NCBI RefSeq assembly: GCF_030272615.1
Contig: NC_081406.1
Coordinates: 260,203,386-260,267,385, forward strand
Reading direction: 5' to 3'
DNA: 64,000 nt
Source of the DNA: Cryptomeria japonica
Lineage: Eukaryota; Streptophyta; Pinopsida; Cupressales; Cupressaceae
This document shows positions 9,993 through 21,639 of the stretch, piece after piece. The first letter of the stretch is position 1; every line of letters begins with the position of its first letter. A program made the position numbers and the translations under genes. Under the pieces are notes generated by a model. It had not been told where the DNA came from. It saw only the letters and a program-made list of their open reading frames with translations, and searched no databases.

Positions 9993-11769
9993 CAGGGGTA
10001 AGTTCAATAGTGATTTCTCCTCTACAACCTTTGCCTGTCTGTGCGAAAATGAGAGCTTGACAACATTCTTTCACTTTTAGCTAGCTAAATTTTTCAAGAA
10101 TTTTATCTCTAGATTTAATATTTTTTTTCTTGCATGAATCTATTAATTTTGAGATAACAGATCTTGCCTTCATGAATTGATCCTATTTTATCCCTTTAAC
10201 CCTGATTAGTTTATTTAGAGTGTTTAGTTCCATTTTAATCCTTTCTTTTACAATTAAATATTATTAAAAAATTGTATTATTGTTCCAAATTTTGTGGATA
10301 TTTAGGAGACACAAATAAAATATAAATGTAATCATTCCATATTTTTGTAGGAGATATTGGAATGAGACTAATAGGAAGAGTAGTAAACATGAGTCACAAT
10401 GAGCACTTTAGAATAAATCTAAACATTATAAGGAAGAGTAGCTTGGAAAAATAGAAGCGTAATTTATTTTCCAATATGCAAGATTATTACTTGGGAAAGA
10501 ATCTTGAAAGAGGATTGAAAAGATTCCTTGAGCTAACATTGTCTCACTTATCCAAAATTATGAGGAAGGATTCATTAATGAAATGGTCATTAACAAGATG
10601 GAGAGAATAATAATTAGGAAGAGATAGATTTCACATGCTACTAGGTGACTAGATTGGAGAGAAACTAGAGGCAAATAATTTAGCTTGGCTATGACACAAA
10701 GTCTTAGAATAGATGCCAACCTTGGTGAATGGAATGAAAATCCCAAACAATTAATGAGTGGTGAGACAAGCAGAGGCATCTATAAATTTTGTTTTGAATA
10801 AAATAAAGAAAAAATGGGACTAAAACCAAGGGAAATGCACATGGAAAGGATATGATGAAAATCAAAATAAATAGTTTGAAGATAATATTAGTTACCTAAA
10901 GGATATTCCACTTGATTATTTGGTATATCAAAACTATTTTGATAAATTTTGAAACCATTAGAGGTACCTTTTGCTTCTGTAGATGAGGCATTCATTCATG
11001 TTGAAGTTGTGATAGCTTATTTGCCTCTTTATAGACAACAAATTATCCATACGAATTATCATATATACTTGTAACCTCCATCCCAAACCACCTATTTCAC
11101 TCTTCTTCCTTTGTGTACCTCTTTTATTCTTCCATTACCTCTTCGCTTACCTAAATTCAATCCAAAACATAGTGTATATAGAATCAAAAAAATTCCATAT
11201 TTGATTAATATTATCCACAACATATCGAAAAGACAAATACCACACTTACTATGTCATCAACCAAAAATAATTTACTTACATATTCAAAGAGCTCAATAAT
11301 GGAGAAACATCCATGTAGTGCTCTACACATGTCCTTGAAGGTTCAAGAAATACTTATCCTCTATTGGTCCAAACTTTAAATCACTTTCCATGCATGAAAA
11401 TAATTGCAACCATACACAATTTCCCACCCAATAGATTCTCTCAAACTAGTTTACTATCTTAACATAGGGTCAAGGAAAAGTGGGCCAAAATAGGAATCCA
11501 AGTGTCTTAAAAGCCTTCAAGACCATAGTGGTGAGGATTTAATTTCTTTCTTTAGTGGTATCTTTCTCTAGATTAATTAGTTGGGGATTCTATTAGGACC
11601 TTTTCCTAATTAAAAAAAAAATATAAAGATTACATCCCTAAATATTGCATTCATAATAGAATAAATTTCTGCAATATTGAGACTAAATTCATAATAGATT
11701 TATAGTGATGAATAAAGAAATATTTAAGATTATCAAAAAATTGATGTTTTCTTTCTTCCAAACGTCATT
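9993..11769. other. AT-rich, no recognised feature
   Basis: Only short chance frames are present on both strands, and I see no motif, repeat or splice-like structure that would support a gene. Confidence 0.4.
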
Positions 11770-12185
11770 GGATATTGGGTGATCTTTGAGGCATTATGTC
11801 AAATAGTTCATGTGCCTTATCTAAGCTTACATATTTTGCATGCATGTGTACCTGGGCAGTTGCACTACAACATCCATACTCACTAATCACATTTGGTTGG
11901 AAGTTTCTAAATCCATTTCAAACACATCTTGTGCATATCCTGCAATCATAGCATTCCATTAGATCGTGTTTCTTTGATGCAACTCACTAAATAGTTCATG
12001 CGCTTTCATGTCTATACTTCCACATTTTCCAAACATGTCAAACAGAGCATTTCCAACCGTAAGCATCTTATATTAATTGCCCTTACCTTCTGCTTTGATG
12101 GAAGCCCATACTCTGTTCCAAAGCTCCCATTTTGGCACAGGTAGAGAGTACATTGGCAAATAAAACTGATCGAAATGGAAATCTA
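11770..12185 (-). pseudogene. PPR repeat fragment, about two units
   Basis: On the minus strand one can read FANVLSTCAKMGALEQ, then VGNALFDMFGKCGSIDMKA and ELHQRNTI, a stop, and WNAMIAGYAQD, followed by a second unit (KAHELFDIMPQR). These match consecutive plant PPR repeats of the PLS type. Stops and frameshifts break it. It resembles, but is not identical to, the PPR fragments at 8.3 kb and 60.4 kb, so these may derive from one gene family. Confidence 0.75.
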
Positions 12186-12661
12186 TTTGTTGCATTGACT
12201 GCATTATGAGGACACTTATGTATTTCATCGACAACATAAAGTAGGAAAGGACATGAGAATATCTCCTCGGGGAGGTATTCTATGACATCTGCGAGGTAGA
12301 TGAGAGTTTCTTATGCCATTTGCTTTGTTCTATGCAGTCAAACATGAGAACACTGTTTGAATTCAAATGCTAACGATGATTGTCTTTTTAACGGAAACAG
12401 ATGGGAAGGGACGTCAAGGGAAGGAATGGGCCCACAACACACCTAAGCAGTCAAAGCTTAGTGTGTGTTGTTTAAGGCCGACCCCTTAAGACATCATAAT
12501 TGATTGGCTCTTCACTCCTAAGACCTTCAAAAGTCTTTAATGGCTTCATTGAGTCCTTCTGTATTCCAAATGCACCTGCACCTGCACTATATTTAAGAGA
12601 TCACTTGAATTGTAGGTAAACCCCTTCAAATGACAGGGTAGGCTTCCTTTTATACCTAATA
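12186..12661. other. No recognised gene
   Basis: This is the spacer between the PPR fragment and the methyltransferase foldback. I found no coding similarity or clear repeat in it. Confidence 0.35.
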
Positions 12662-12902
12662 TATGTCTTGAAAGCATTTTATCGTGATGGCTTTAAATGA
12701 AAGTACTTTCTCTTCTATCTAGTATTGGTGGAGCAGAGGTTGCATTGCATTGTCCTAGGATACATATTTCCGCAGATACAACACAAGTTAAATGTATCCC
12801 AGGTCGATGCAAAGCAACCTCTGCTCCAGAAATCACCAAAAAATAGAGAAAGAACTTTAATTTAATGCCATCAGGATAAAAAATTTTAATCAAGACAGAT
12901 AA
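12662..12902. repeat. Inverted repeat made of a DRM methyltransferase exon
   Basis: Arms at about 12662-12765 and 12792-12902 are inverse copies, roughly 80% identical, with a loop of about 26 bases. Each arm encodes the same protein segment. The plus arm reads VLSLLSSIGGAEVALH. The minus strand reads FYPDGIK, then SGAEVALHRPGIHLTCVVSAE, the latter running through the loop. This is the SAM-binding motif I region of DRM-type (domains rearranged) de novo cytosine methyltransferases. Transcription across it would give a hairpin RNA. Whether it is transcribed is unknown. Confidence 0.8.
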
Positions 12903-13825
12903 AATTTGAGTTTGATTGTCATCATTTACTTTGCCAAATTCTTCACACGTAACTCCTGAATCAATTTCCTACTCACAAGAATTTTATTATGTCTCAAATA
13001 TAGGGAAACAGAAGGCTTCAAATAGAAAACTTGAACATGCAACTAAATCCATTGACTAACCAAAAGAACAAAATTAAGAAACAGTTTTATCATCTGAGAG
13101 ATGTTGTAGACTTGCAACTCACCAGCTAAGTTTTTGCGGGTAAGAATTTTTTTTGTTTTGGTTATGGTTGTGGTGTTTATAGGGAGACATTTACAAATTT
13201 ATATCTATTTTCACTATTTAATGGTTTATGGGTTTGTAATGGTAATTTACTGTTCTTTCATATTTTTGTATATATTCTTTATAATAGCCTATTATATTGA
13301 TTTGTTCTATTATGCATAATGGTGTGGGTCAGACGACTTTGCTGTCGGTGCATGAAAGCATTGAACGAGTTCTACTTTTAAAAATTACATGAAACATTTT
13401 TAATTTATTTGATTCAATGTTATTTGCAAAAAATGATTATCAATGATGTTTCCTTTCTCCAAGAATTGTCTAGGATCTTTCCATCAGATAATATGTAACA
13501 TCGAATGACTAAATCTTTTCATTACAAATGCTTATTTTATTTAATTATTATCTGAACGTGAATTAAAATTTATATCTGTATGAAAGCAGAACATACAAGT
13601 TGAAGAGTCATGTGCAAGAAAATTTCCTAAAAGAAAGCAAGCAGGCATTATCTTGAATGAGATGGAAACAAGCTCATCAGTTGCCTAGAAGAGAGCAATT
13701 GGAGAATGGCAGAGGAAAGTGTTTAAGGGTGATAAATAGATAGATAGTATGCAATACAAACAAACAATGTCTGGAGTGTCTGATGTGAGGTCTCTAATTT
13801 ATGTCTGGAGGGACTAACTGGTTTT
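12903..13825. other. AT-rich spacer between DRM fragments
   Basis: It includes a T-rich, intron-like stretch (13140-13320). I cannot recognise methyltransferase coding here. It may contain captured intron sequence, but that is a guess. Confidence 0.35.
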
Positions 13826-14394
13826 GGAGTTCCTGCGAAACCTATTGGGCCATGCTTGGAGGAAATCAATGTGTTCATGCAAGGAGCACCTTTTTTCTAC
13901 TATGAGAATGATACTTTTGCACCGAGGGATATTTGGAAGTCAATATCCAAAAATTTCTAGTGTGGAACCAGAGTTGGCAGACTTGAAGTAATTTTTAGCT
14001 TTCAGAAGACCAAGAGGTTATGTACACAATCTCCCAATAGAAGGGCAATTTCAAGCATTACCTCTCCCCCCCATGACTATTCAGGAAGCACTTCCTCAGA
14101 CAAAGGACTATTGGCCTCCATGGGATCAAAGAAAAAAATTGAAGCATAGACTCTAGACGATGTGGTGGTGTCCTTCGTGAAGAACTCTGCACTATAATTG
14201 AAAATTCACGAGGGAAACTGCAAGATAGTGAAGAGAAATACAATCTTGAAAAGTGGGAAGAATGGATCTTGGTTTGGGTGGGGCCAAGTCAGGTGGCTCC
14301 TCTAGAGGTCGACGAGATAGAAATCATATTAGGATTTGAAAAAGATCACACTCGTGGAACTTTGTGTGCGAGTGATCGATTGTTGAGTGACTCT
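13826..14394 (+). pseudogene. DRM-type de novo DNA methyltransferase fragment
   Basis: Successive segments in shifting frames match the first half of the catalytic domain of plant DRM methyltransferases, which methylate cytosine guided by small RNAs. They are GAPFFYYENDTFAPRDIW, VEPELADLK, RGYVHNLPIEGQF, MTIQEALPQTKDYWPPWD, EEWILVWVGPSQVAPLE and ILGFEKDHTRG. In DRM proteins these precede motif I, which here lies upstream as the foldback at 12.7 kb, so the pieces are no longer collinear. Stops near 13957, 14019 and 14154 and frameshifts disable it. No intron is obvious within it, so it may be a retrocopy. Its 3' end runs in frame into copia integrase. Confidence 0.82.
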
Positions 14395-16493
14395 AATAAG
14401 TTGAAGTCACGTTCTCTCCCTTGTGTCTTCTTGGGTTACAACTTAGTTCACAAAGGCTATAAATGCCTCCATCTTCCCACCAATAGGATGTATATCTCTT
14501 GACATGTTGTTTTTGATGAAGGGACCTATCCATTTGTTGCTCACCAGAACGCATCATCACCAGGCTCGATCTCTGCACCATCTCAGGCGTCCACTCTCCC
14601 ACTTTATCACTCCCCTGCACCTCATGTGTCTTCACCTCCCTTGCAAGGACCTCACCATGGTCTCTCTATTCCCCTAGATGCCTCACCTTCTCCTAGTCAT
14701 GACCCCCCTACCCAAGTTGAGTCTGCTCCCCCCACGCCAGTGATTTCAGCCCCACTGTCTCCTAGTCGTGACCCTCCTTCCTCCTCTTTGCCGTTACCTT
14801 CGCCATGCTTGATGGTTCCTCCTACGAATGTGCATCCCATGGTCACAAGGTCCAAACATGGCATTTTTTGGCCCAAGGCATACAGTGCTACTAAGCACCC
14901 CTTATCACCTGATGATATTGATGAGCCCACATGTTTTTCCCAAGCCAGAATGGACCCATAGTGGCGCTTGGCTATGGATAATAAAATTAATGCACTTCTC
15001 CAGAATGGGACGTGGAGCCTAGTCCCACCCAAGCCCCACTTAAATGTTGTTGGGTGCAAATGGGTTTTTAAATTGAAAAAGAAAGCAGATGGCTCAATTG
15101 ATCGCTACAAAGCACGGCTAGATGCCAAGGGGTTCAATCAGTAAGAAGGAATTGACTATGGGGAGATTTTCAGTCCTGTGGTCAAACCCTGCACCATTCA
15201 TACAGTTCTCACTATTGCACTCTCTATGGGTTGGCCCCTTCACCAACTCGATGTGCAAAATGCTTTCCTCCATGGTGTCCTTGAGGAAGAGGTTTACATG
15301 AAGCAACCACCTGGCTACATTGATCCCCAGTTTCCTACTCATGTGTGTAGACTCCACAAATCTCTCTACGGTCTCAAACAAGCTCCACAGGCCTGGTACC
15401 ACCGACTGAGCACCTTTCTCCAATAGGTTGGGTTTGTGGGTTCCAAAGCTAACACTTCGCTATTCATTAAGCGAACTGCCCACTCCACTGTTTTTATGCT
15501 TGTTTATGTCGACGATATTATCATTACTGGGTCTACTATGGCTTGTGTTCAGGATCTAATATCTCAACTTCAGTTAGCTTTGCCGTAAAGGACTTGGGCT
15601 CTCTCCATTATTTTTTGGGCATCGAAGCACTTTCAACTCCTAAAGGGCTTCTCTTATCTCAACGGAAGTATACACTTGATCTTCTCAAGAAGACAAAGAT
15701 GGACGGTGCAAAACCGGTTCGCACTCCTATTTGCAGCCAAGAAAAGTTGTCTAAATTCACCGGCTTTGCCTTCAGTGATCCAACTCTATACAGGAGTGTT
15801 GTTGGTGCTCTTCAGTATCTCACCCTTACGAGACCAGATATTGCCTTCGCTGTCAATAAGGTATGCCAACTTATGCAACAGCCCACTGATGATCATTGGA
15901 ATGCTGTCAAGCATATCCTGCGATACCTAAAGGAAACTCTCTCTTATGGACTGCAACTCAGCAAGTCTAGCCCTCTCACTCTTAATGCCTTTTCTGACTC
16001 AGATTGGGCTGGCTGCCCCGATGACCGCCGTTCTACTAGCGGTTACTACATCTTCCTTGGCCCAAATCTGATTTCATGGAGTGCTCGAAAACAAAAGAGT
16101 GTCTCAAGGTCTATTACTGAAGCTGAATATAGAGGAGTTGCCATAGCCACTGCTGAGCTAATTTGGATTCAATCCCTCCTCTCTGAACTTGGATATGCTC
16201 CCACTACTCTCCCTATTCTATGGTGTGACAATCTTGGTGATACGTACCTCACGGCTAATCCAGTCTTTCATGCACGAACTAAGCACATTGAGGATGATTA
16301 TCATTTCGTTTGTGAGAAAGTTGCTAACAAAGGTCTTGCTATTCGATTCATCTCTACACAAGATCAGGTTGCAGATGTCATCACTAAGGGGCTGAGCTCT
16401 CCTCGATTTGCATTACTTCGGGACAAGTTGACCGTTCAACCATCCACGCTCACCTTGCGGGGGCATATGGAAACATCCAGCGCTGATCACTAA
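14395..16493 (+). pseudogene. copia pol: integrase end, reverse transcriptase, RNase H
   Basis: After the integrase C-terminus and a Pro/Ser-rich linker come reverse transcriptase motifs: [50 protein letters not shown] and the catalytic YVDD at 15505-15516. The core ends with VKDLGSLHYFLGIE. RNase H follows (FSDSDWAGCPDDRRSTSGYY, TEAEYRGVA, ILWCDN, ARTKHIE). Stops lie at about 14502, 14959, 15142 and 15426, and a one-base frameshift sits near 15580. From 15543 to the stop at 16491 the frame is open for 316 codons. Catalytic residues survive, but the protein cannot be made as one chain. Confidence 0.9.
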
Positions 16494-16673
16494 AATCCCT
16501 GATTCTCCGGAGCTATTTCTATTTTCTGCAGATCGCTCTGTTCTCCGGAGCTGTTTCTATTTTCTGCATTCTATTCTCATATGTTTCTATTCTTTGTAAC
16601 GATGGTTATTTAAAACCTCTTGACCCAATGTTCTTTGTATAGAAGAATACGTAAAGTATTTTCTGTCTTCACA
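16468..16673 (+). repeat. copia 3' LTR (about 206 bp)
   Basis: A purine run (TTGCGGGGGCA, 16455-16465) fits the polypurine tract, followed by TGGAAACATCC at 16468. The proposed end is TTTTCTGTCTTCACA at 16673, giving TG...CA ends. TTCTCCGGAGCT(A/G)TTTCTATTTTCTGCA occurs twice within it. No matching 5' LTR was seen. Confidence 0.65.
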
Positions 16674-16681
16674 TCTCCAAG

Positions 16682-18159
16682 GTACCTCAATTTGGTGCAT
16701 TGGAATGCACTGCTGTACAACCCAGATCTTAAGTAAGTATTTGAGTTGGTTATGATCATGTATTGCATCAGATTTGTGTTTTGCCTAACTTGAACATGGG
16801 ATTTAGCAGAGTTTATAAGGGCATAGAAGAGGGGCAAATTGTTGTTCGATCAATGGAGAATATGCAGACCCACAGCATTATTGCCCATGCAGGTACCCAT
16901 TTAGCATTTGATTAGAGCTATAGGGAATCATGATCCACTACAAATTTCTCCTATAATCGTTGCAAAGCAGGAAATTAATTTTGTGTGGTAGGTTTTTATT
17001 GAGGCCCGAATGGGACTGTTCCGTACTTCTGGATTTTGATATCATGACTCAAGTTTAGTTGTAAGTTTGAACTTACAGTCCATCAAACAGGAGAAGTAGA
17101 AGCTTTTGTAGCTTTATAAACTTTATTCCTTATTTGATCAATAATTGTAGGGGATTACACTCTGTGGGTTCTTCGTACGAAAGATGAATCAGAGGATTTG
17201 GCAAACTCATTGGTAGGAGGAAGAGGAGACATTGGTATTCCTGGTTGTAAAGCTCGCGCTCTTAAACGATTGGATGGCCTTGAAGGATGGGATAGTGTTC
17301 GAGAAGTTATTGATGCAACCAGTGAGGACATTATATCAGAAAGAAAGATCATGGACAGGTTGCCCCTAGATAAATGGAGTGATGCAGATGGTCATGTCCT
17401 ACTCATTGGTGATGGTATTTACTATTTTCCTCTTGATTTTTATTACATATTTCTTCAAACTCTAATACCCATATGAATAATAGTCCCAATCATGTTGGCT
17501 ACTTTCAATGCGAAGGATGAATTTGTCCTTCCATTTTTGGGGTGGCTTTCTACTGACATTTTTAGGTAGCTAAATCCCACCTCACATACAAACTTCATCG
17601 AGCAGGGGAAGTTATTTTTTTTTACAGTTGTAGAGCTGAAGGAATTGATTGTTTAATTGTTGGTAATGGTGGATTCTTTCAGCTGCACATGCTCAGTATG
17701 TTGGACCAGGACAAGGCGTCAGAACTGCATTTGAAGATGCCCATCAACTCTCCCTCCTTCTTCAACATGCAAGTCACTCATCTTTTACAGAGAAAAGCAT
17801 TAGAGATGCTGTCAAAAGGTAATTTATCAGAAACAGTGATAATGTTTTATAGATTTGGTGTGAATGAGTTCCTTAGATTGAATTGAGATATATAACAGAA
17901 TACTGTTAGCAGCTTTTGACTGTGACAGTTTAGCAGGTTTGAAGAGTTAAGAATTCCTCGGATGAAAAAGATGCAGCTGTATGCAGCCTATAACACAAGG
18001 CTTCCTAAATTTCAACCTGAGTGGTTCCAGAATTTGACAGCGGAAGAAAGAATGAGAGTCTATGAGGAATACTCGAAATGGGTTCATTCATATCCCAACA
18101 AGCAAGAGTGTGACCCTGACTCCATCTATTTCAACCCTGATTCCACCTATTTCAAGTGA
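16682..18159 (+). CDS. C-terminal part of a FAD-dependent monooxygenase gene (five exons)
   Basis: Exons at about 16682-16732, 16810-16892, 17151-17414, 17683-17818 and 17937-18159 are bounded by GT...AG and join in one open frame to the stop at 18157. The protein has GDYTLWVLRTKDES, REVIDATSEDII and the hallmark LLIGDG/AAHAQYVGPGQG then AFEDAHQLSLLLQ. This is the second FAD-binding motif of group A flavoprotein monooxygenases, as in zeaxanthin epoxidase-like and related hydroxylases. The substrate cannot be told. The N-terminal half with the first FAD-binding motif is missing, cut by the copia 3' LTR end. It is probably a gene fragment captured by the CACTA element, though well preserved. 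Confidence 0.8.
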
Positions 18160-20780
18160 ATATGTTTCTAAAGTAGCTAAAATTCCTGCGGGCCAGGTAA
18201 CAGCGTCTTGTATGTTTGAGCTTTGTATGAACCTGAACCTTGTTCAATTAGACCAGAGGCTAGCATAGGGCTTGCATTTCTACATCAGTAAGTTTAGTTT
18301 AGGAATTGCATAGTAGCTGACACAATTTTGAGTGGATGGTTACTGGAACATCTTTAGTTAGGTATCAGGCGACACTTTAAAATGTGTACTTTTTGATCTT
18401 TGTGCGCATAACTGATTTCACAACGTGCATTGTTATTACCTAGAAGCTAGATCAATAGCTATAAGTAGTTAAGTCACATACGAAGACAACTAAAAAAAAA
18501 AAATCAAAATCTGATGTAGCATTTAGGATCTCTGGGTGCGCAAAGTTAGCTATGACGACTACTGGTACTCTTCCCCTATATCTCTTTCCACAATTTTTTT
18601 TAAGACAACTTGGATTGATCATACAAATTTAATAAATTTTTAAATGCATAATTGAATATAAGAAATTAATTTAATAAATTGAATGTATATTTATATAGTT
18701 ATGTTTTTAATGAAAAATTTCCTTTTTAGGTATCAAGAATCAATTTGTCAATATTCTATTTTTTATGTTTTATCAATGCTTCAGAATATTGATGGTTTAT
18801 AGTTAAAGATTATATATGTGATTGTAAAGGTGATCTCTATGTTTGTGAACTTGATATGATGTGTAGGAGTGATCCTATAACTTGCAAGAGTGATTGATTG
18901 TATTGTTGAACTTCACTCACTATGATTCCTTTGGGGAATCTATTAAAGAGCAAGGTTCGTGTTCTCTTAGGCCAAACACCTAGATAGATTAACTTTATAG
19001 TATGAAGCAAAATGATTGTAGACAAGCAATAAACATGCAACAGGCCTAGGATGATATTATGTAAAAGAAGAATGCAAAGTAGATCTCCTTTAAGCTCTTA
19101 GGCTAAGATCAACTTTTAGCCTTCCTAGATGGCTTTAAAATGGAATTAATGAATGATCTTAAATACAACAACATAAAATACAAATAAAAAAACTATATGC
19201 TAAGTCAACTCATAATGGCTAGTCAAGTGGTCCATAATAGATAACATTGAATTTTAAAAGTGAATAGTATAGATCCAATCCAAGGTGATCAACAATAGAT
19301 TTGGGGATCAATGATGCAAATCTACAAATATTTTTGATATAGTAAAAGGATATTTGATCCAAGTAAACTAAAACAATCAACATGTAAAGAGCAAATGTTT
19401 CTCATATAGTAAAAGGATATTTGATCCAAGTAATGGGTCATTTTTTAATTATTCTTACCATTTGCACTTCATTGAAACTTGCAAAATAAAGAAAAATTGT
19501 AATGAGTAGTTTTTGTCTCACATTTTTAAATAGACACAACCACAACATGCATTAAAAACCTTCCTTGAAAAGTAAGAGAAATAGATGGAGAAGGGCAAGA
19601 GATTTTATTTGTTATGGTAAGTGGTAAAATAATTCTAACTATGCAAAAGAATTAAAGGGATTTTGTCTCAATACCTATGAGATGTGAAAGACCATTGTCT
19701 AGACACAAAAAACAATTAAACAGTACAAATATAGTGTATAAAAAAGTCTTTATCTCTGTAAAAAATTGTTATGTTTAGGTACGATAATGAAGGCCTTTGT
19801 CTAGTATGAGAATAATAATCATAATTGTTATCACTACAATCAAACTCATGACAAATGCTAGTAATAATATGTGTCCCCTCCAATTGGTTGCATAAATAGT
19901 GTGCAAAGAATTGGGAAGATAAGAAAAATACAAAAGCATGATAATGTGTATAATAATGAAAAAATATATCATCCTATAAGAACATAAATTGGAAAGAATT
20001 ATTGAGGCCCATGTAATAAATGTACCCCTAATATACACAAATGGTAGGATAAGCATGACATATCATGTAAGCATATAAATAAAACATAATCATCTAGGTG
20101 TATATAATAAGGTTGCCCTAGTATACACAAGTTGTTAGGAAAATAATATAGGTCGATCAAACAATTTCCTACATAACCCCATGAGAAAAAGACATGATAC
20201 AAGCTTACAAAAAAAATATAATGCAAAAATAAAAGACAGGCCACAAGATAACACAAGATATACCATAGGAAAATCCTCAAGAGGCAAAGCTCCTTCCTTC
20301 AAAAGATCCACATTCAATGTATTATTCAACAATAAAATTATTATAATACACATACAGTATCTCCTCAGATACTTTTGAAACATAAACCTCCTCTAATGCA
20401 TCCTCCATGAATCCAAGCATATATCCATACACCTCATACCATGCTTTACATATGCACTCTTTAGAAGAAAGCTCAATACAATGACAACCAAGTCAAACAA
20501 CCAAATGATGAACCTTGACTACTAAACATGTGTTTGCTTTTGTAGAATCAATCTCACACAAAACAATCAAGTGGTAAGGTGAAATCATGTGCCTCAAAAC
20601 CATGAGTATATAAAACCATTGACTCATTTAATTTTTGGTGCTAAGTTTCTCAATATTAAATATTTTCCCATGTGCAACCCATGCAATGTGACTAAACACA
20701 TCACTTAAAATGTACTACAGATAAATATTTTTTTATATAGTTAGATAAGTATTTCTTGTACACAATGTAGAATGCCATAT
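18160..20780. other. AT-rich, no gene recognised
   Basis: Directly after the monooxygenase stop there may be 3' untranslated sequence. A 30-bp direct repeat (ATATAGTAAAAGGATATTTG and following) occurs at 19337 and 19404. Hydrophobic frames on the minus strand at 19775-20383 look like by-products of AT-rich sequence. Confidence 0.4.
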
Positions 20781-20801
20781 TCCTAACATTCTCCCACTTG
20801 T
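20781..20801 (-). repeat. LTR edge and polypurine tract of a minus-strand LTR element
   Basis: Read on the minus strand, ACAAGTGGGAGAA is followed by TGTTAGGA, the usual layout of a copia polypurine tract and LTR start. The LTR would extend leftwards from 20788. I could not find its other end or associated coding, so this is a weak remnant. Confidence 0.4.
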
Positions 20802-21639
20802 TGTGTGCATTACATAAGGTTCAACCTATGAAATGCATCATCATAGATCCATGAAACCACATAAATCTCTAGCATAGTTTTGTGCTTTGTCAAGATACTT
20901 GTAGTAACATCTATGATGTCCACCATCTCAAGCAAGAACTCCTCTCATCCTCTAACATGTAACCTATTGGCAAGGAAAAGAGTAGATATACATAGTTTCA
21001 AAGAATGTGTTGCATCTTTATACATCAAGCCCACAAAGTCTAGAACTTGGAAGATAGCATATAGACTACGACTACTATGTATGGGTCATGTCCTATCCCC
21101 TACGTATAAATAGACTGTAATATGTAATCACCAACTGTAGATGTGTATAGGAGATATATTTAGATGTATAGAAAGAGATTGAATATGAGAAAGGAGTATA
21201 TATGGTATGAATGTATAGAATGAGATAAGGAGTTATAATGATTTATATGATGTACTGAATGAATATAAATAATGCAAATACTTTTGGGTACTAATATGGT
21301 GTGTTATCTGTGTTCTTGATATTCTATTAAATAGATAATCTTATGTCCGAATCTAATTTCTTGTTCCCTTAGTAGGACTGAGTCTGAGGTATAAACTACA
21401 ACACTACATCATTTAGAGGTTCATGATTATCCCCTAGGCTCTTGAAGCTCAAGACCCCTTTAGGCTTGTTAGACAATGGAATCAACAAATGATTGGGTTG
21501 GTGATCCATTAAATACTAGAAGAATAAGGTCATAATTTCAACAAGCTCTACATCTCCTCATTGCTTTAGCTTTTGATCCATAGTCTTTTTTAGAAGCTTC
21601 AAATATTCGTGAGTGGGATGCTTCGATACAAGAAGAGTT
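20802..21639. other. No recognised gene
   Basis: AT-rich sequence with many short purine runs (21120-21260). It may be internal or LTR sequence of decayed retroelements; nothing can be assigned. Confidence 0.35.

Larger units (their letters stand above)
14395..16673 (+). mobile_element. Ty1/copia retrotransposon, 5'-truncated
   Basis: It begins within integrase (SLPCVFLGYNLVHKGYKC, about 14410) and runs through reverse transcriptase and RNase H to a short 3' LTR ending near 16673. The 5' LTR, gag, protease and most of integrase are missing. The short LTR and sequence style suggest an Ale-like copia lineage. It lies between the DRM fragment and the FAD monooxygenase fragment. Confidence 0.85.

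Noticed and set aside
10558-10779. 73-codon minus-strand frame
   Set aside because: No similarity to any known protein pattern and no second line of evidence.
19775-20383. Three overlapping hydrophobic minus-strand frames
   Set aside because: Hydrophobicity follows from AT-rich sequence (Ile, Tyr, Leu codons); no membrane-protein family pattern or supporting context.
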